The notes beneath the pieces were generated by a model. The model saw only the letters and a program-made list of their open reading frames with translations, had not been told where the DNA came from and did not search any database. From NCBI GenBank assembly GCA_946626535.1, contig CAMOUK010000031.1, positions 1 through 14,935 on the forward strand: a DNA stretch of 14,935 nucleotides, given 5' to 3'. Positions within the stretch are counted from its first letter, which is position 1. Every line of letters begins with the position of its first letter. The position numbers were made by a program, and so were the translations under genes. Origin of the DNA: an uncultured Caryophanales bacterium (GTDB lineage: Bacteria; Bacillota_I; Bacilli_A; Acholeplasmatales; Anaeroplasmataceae). Positions 14,153 to 14,935 of the stretch are shown piece after piece.

Positions 14153-14935
14153 GAAAATTTTTCACATCAGAGTCTGTAACTGAAGGACATCCAGATAAGA
14201 TTGCAGACCAAATTTCTGATGCAATATTAGATGATATTTTAAAAAATGATAAGAATGGTAGAGTAGCCTGTGAAACTATCTGTACAACTGGTATGGTTAT
14301 GGTTTTTGGTGAAATAACAACTAATCACTATGTTGATGTTCAAAAGATAGTAAGAGATACAGTTAGAGAGATTGGTTATACAAGAGGTAAATATGGCTTT
14401 GATGCTGATAACCTAGCTGTTATGTGCGCAATAGACCCACAAAGCCCTGATATCGCTATGGGTGTAGATGAGGATAAGGATCACGAGCAAGGTGCTGGTG
14501 ACCAAGGTATTATGTTTGGTTATGCCTGCGATGAAACAGAAGAATATATGCCACTTGCAATTACACTTGCTCATAAGCTAGCAAGAAGACTTGCAGAGGT
14601 TAGAAAACAAAATATCGTTGGTGGCTTAAGACCAGATGGAAAGACTCAGGTTACAGTTGAATACGATGATAACAATAAGATTAAAAGAATTGATACAATT
14701 TTAATTTCTACTCAACATTCACCAAAGGTTGATTTAGCTGAATTAGCTAAGGAAATTAAGGCAAATGTTGTAGACTTTGTTGTTCCTGCAAATTTAGTAG
14801 ATAAGGATACTAAATTCTTATTTAATCCAACAGGAAGATTCGTTGTTGGTGGACCTCAAGGAGACTCAGGCTTAACTGGTAGAAAGATTATTGTTGATAC
14901 ATATGGTGGAGCTGCATGTCATGGTGGTGGAGCAT
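14149..14935 (+). CDS. metK: S-adenosylmethionine synthase, 3' end outside the window
   Basis: MetK makes SAM from methionine and ATP. Only the first 262 codons are present; the family has about 385-400, and no stop occurs before the right edge. Diagnostic motifs are [16 protein letters not shown] near the start (ATP-binding His14 and Asp16), the signature GAGDQG at 115-120, [20 protein letters not shown], and the beginning of the HGGGAFSGKD loop at the very end. All are intact. The ATG at 14149 has AAGGAGG seven bases upstream and overlaps the stop of the TSCPD gene. It is the likely physiological reason for the SAM riboswitch about 5 kb upstream, which would form a product-feedback loop across priA, fmt and two unknown genes. 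No separate promoter or riboswitch lies directly before it. Confidence 0.97.
   Translation, partial: MRKFFTSESVTEGHPDKIADQISDAILDDILKNDKNGRVACETICTTGMVMVFGEITTNHYVDVQKIVRDTVREIGYTRGKYGFDADNLAVMCAIDPQSPDIAMGVDEDKDHEQGAGDQGIMFGYACDETEEYMPLAITLAHKLARRLAEVRKQNIVGGLRPDGKTQVTVEYDDNNKIKRIDTILISTQHSPKVDLAELAKEIKANVVDFVVPANLVDKDTKFLFNPTGRFVVGGPQGDSGLTGRKIIVDTYGGAACHGGGA

Overview
The window is AT-rich chromosomal DNA from a low-GC Gram-positive anaerobe. The signs are strong AAGGAGG-type ribosome binding sites, extended -10 promoters, intrinsic terminators, SAM-I (S-box) and THF riboswitches, an energy-coupling-factor S component and a superoxide reductase. TGA is used as a stop codon, for example at the end of priA and of the TSCPD gene, which argues against a Mycoplasma-type code. 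An uncultured gut Bacilli or Mollicutes-like lineage (RF39, Erysipelotrichales or similar) is my inference and cannot be proved from this window. There are 12 genes: 11 are complete and metK runs off the right end. No insertion sequence, prophage, CRISPR array, tRNA or rRNA was seen.

Left part (1-3374): a good minus-strand promoter at 53-80 serves a gene beyond the left edge. It is divergent from an AEC-family permease (164-1186). A shared hairpin terminator separates the permease from a convergent ATP-grasp ligase gene (minus strand, 1227-2420). That gene is divergent from a six-helix membrane protein of unknown function (2535-3353).

Middle part (3375-7290): two protein-quality-control genes in separate units. 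These are tig (trigger factor) and lon (ATP-dependent protease), each with its own promoter and terminator. The tig leader is the most unusual stretch of the window. Its only Shine-Dalgarno sequence lies 39 nt before the start codon, and a hairpin fills the gap. The hairpin loop is complementary over 10 nt to an upstream segment, so a pseudoknot is possible. The lon promoter region carries a perfect 8-bp inverted repeat that looks like an operator.

Right part (7292-14935): a one-carbon and methionine district. A THF riboswitch precedes a folate ECF S component (folT) that has a large extra N-terminal region. Next is a superoxide reductase whose N-terminal desulforedoxin-like region has no cysteines. 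A complete SAM-I riboswitch with antiterminator and terminator then controls a tightly packed run: priA, fmt, a membrane protein with a degenerate HD-GYP-like domain, a small four-cysteine TSCPD protein and metK. Folate uptake, formylation of Met-tRNA (which uses 10-formyl-THF) and SAM synthesis are thus adjacent and under sensors of the two relevant cofactors. PriA and the HD-GYP-like protein appear to be carried under SAM control with them.
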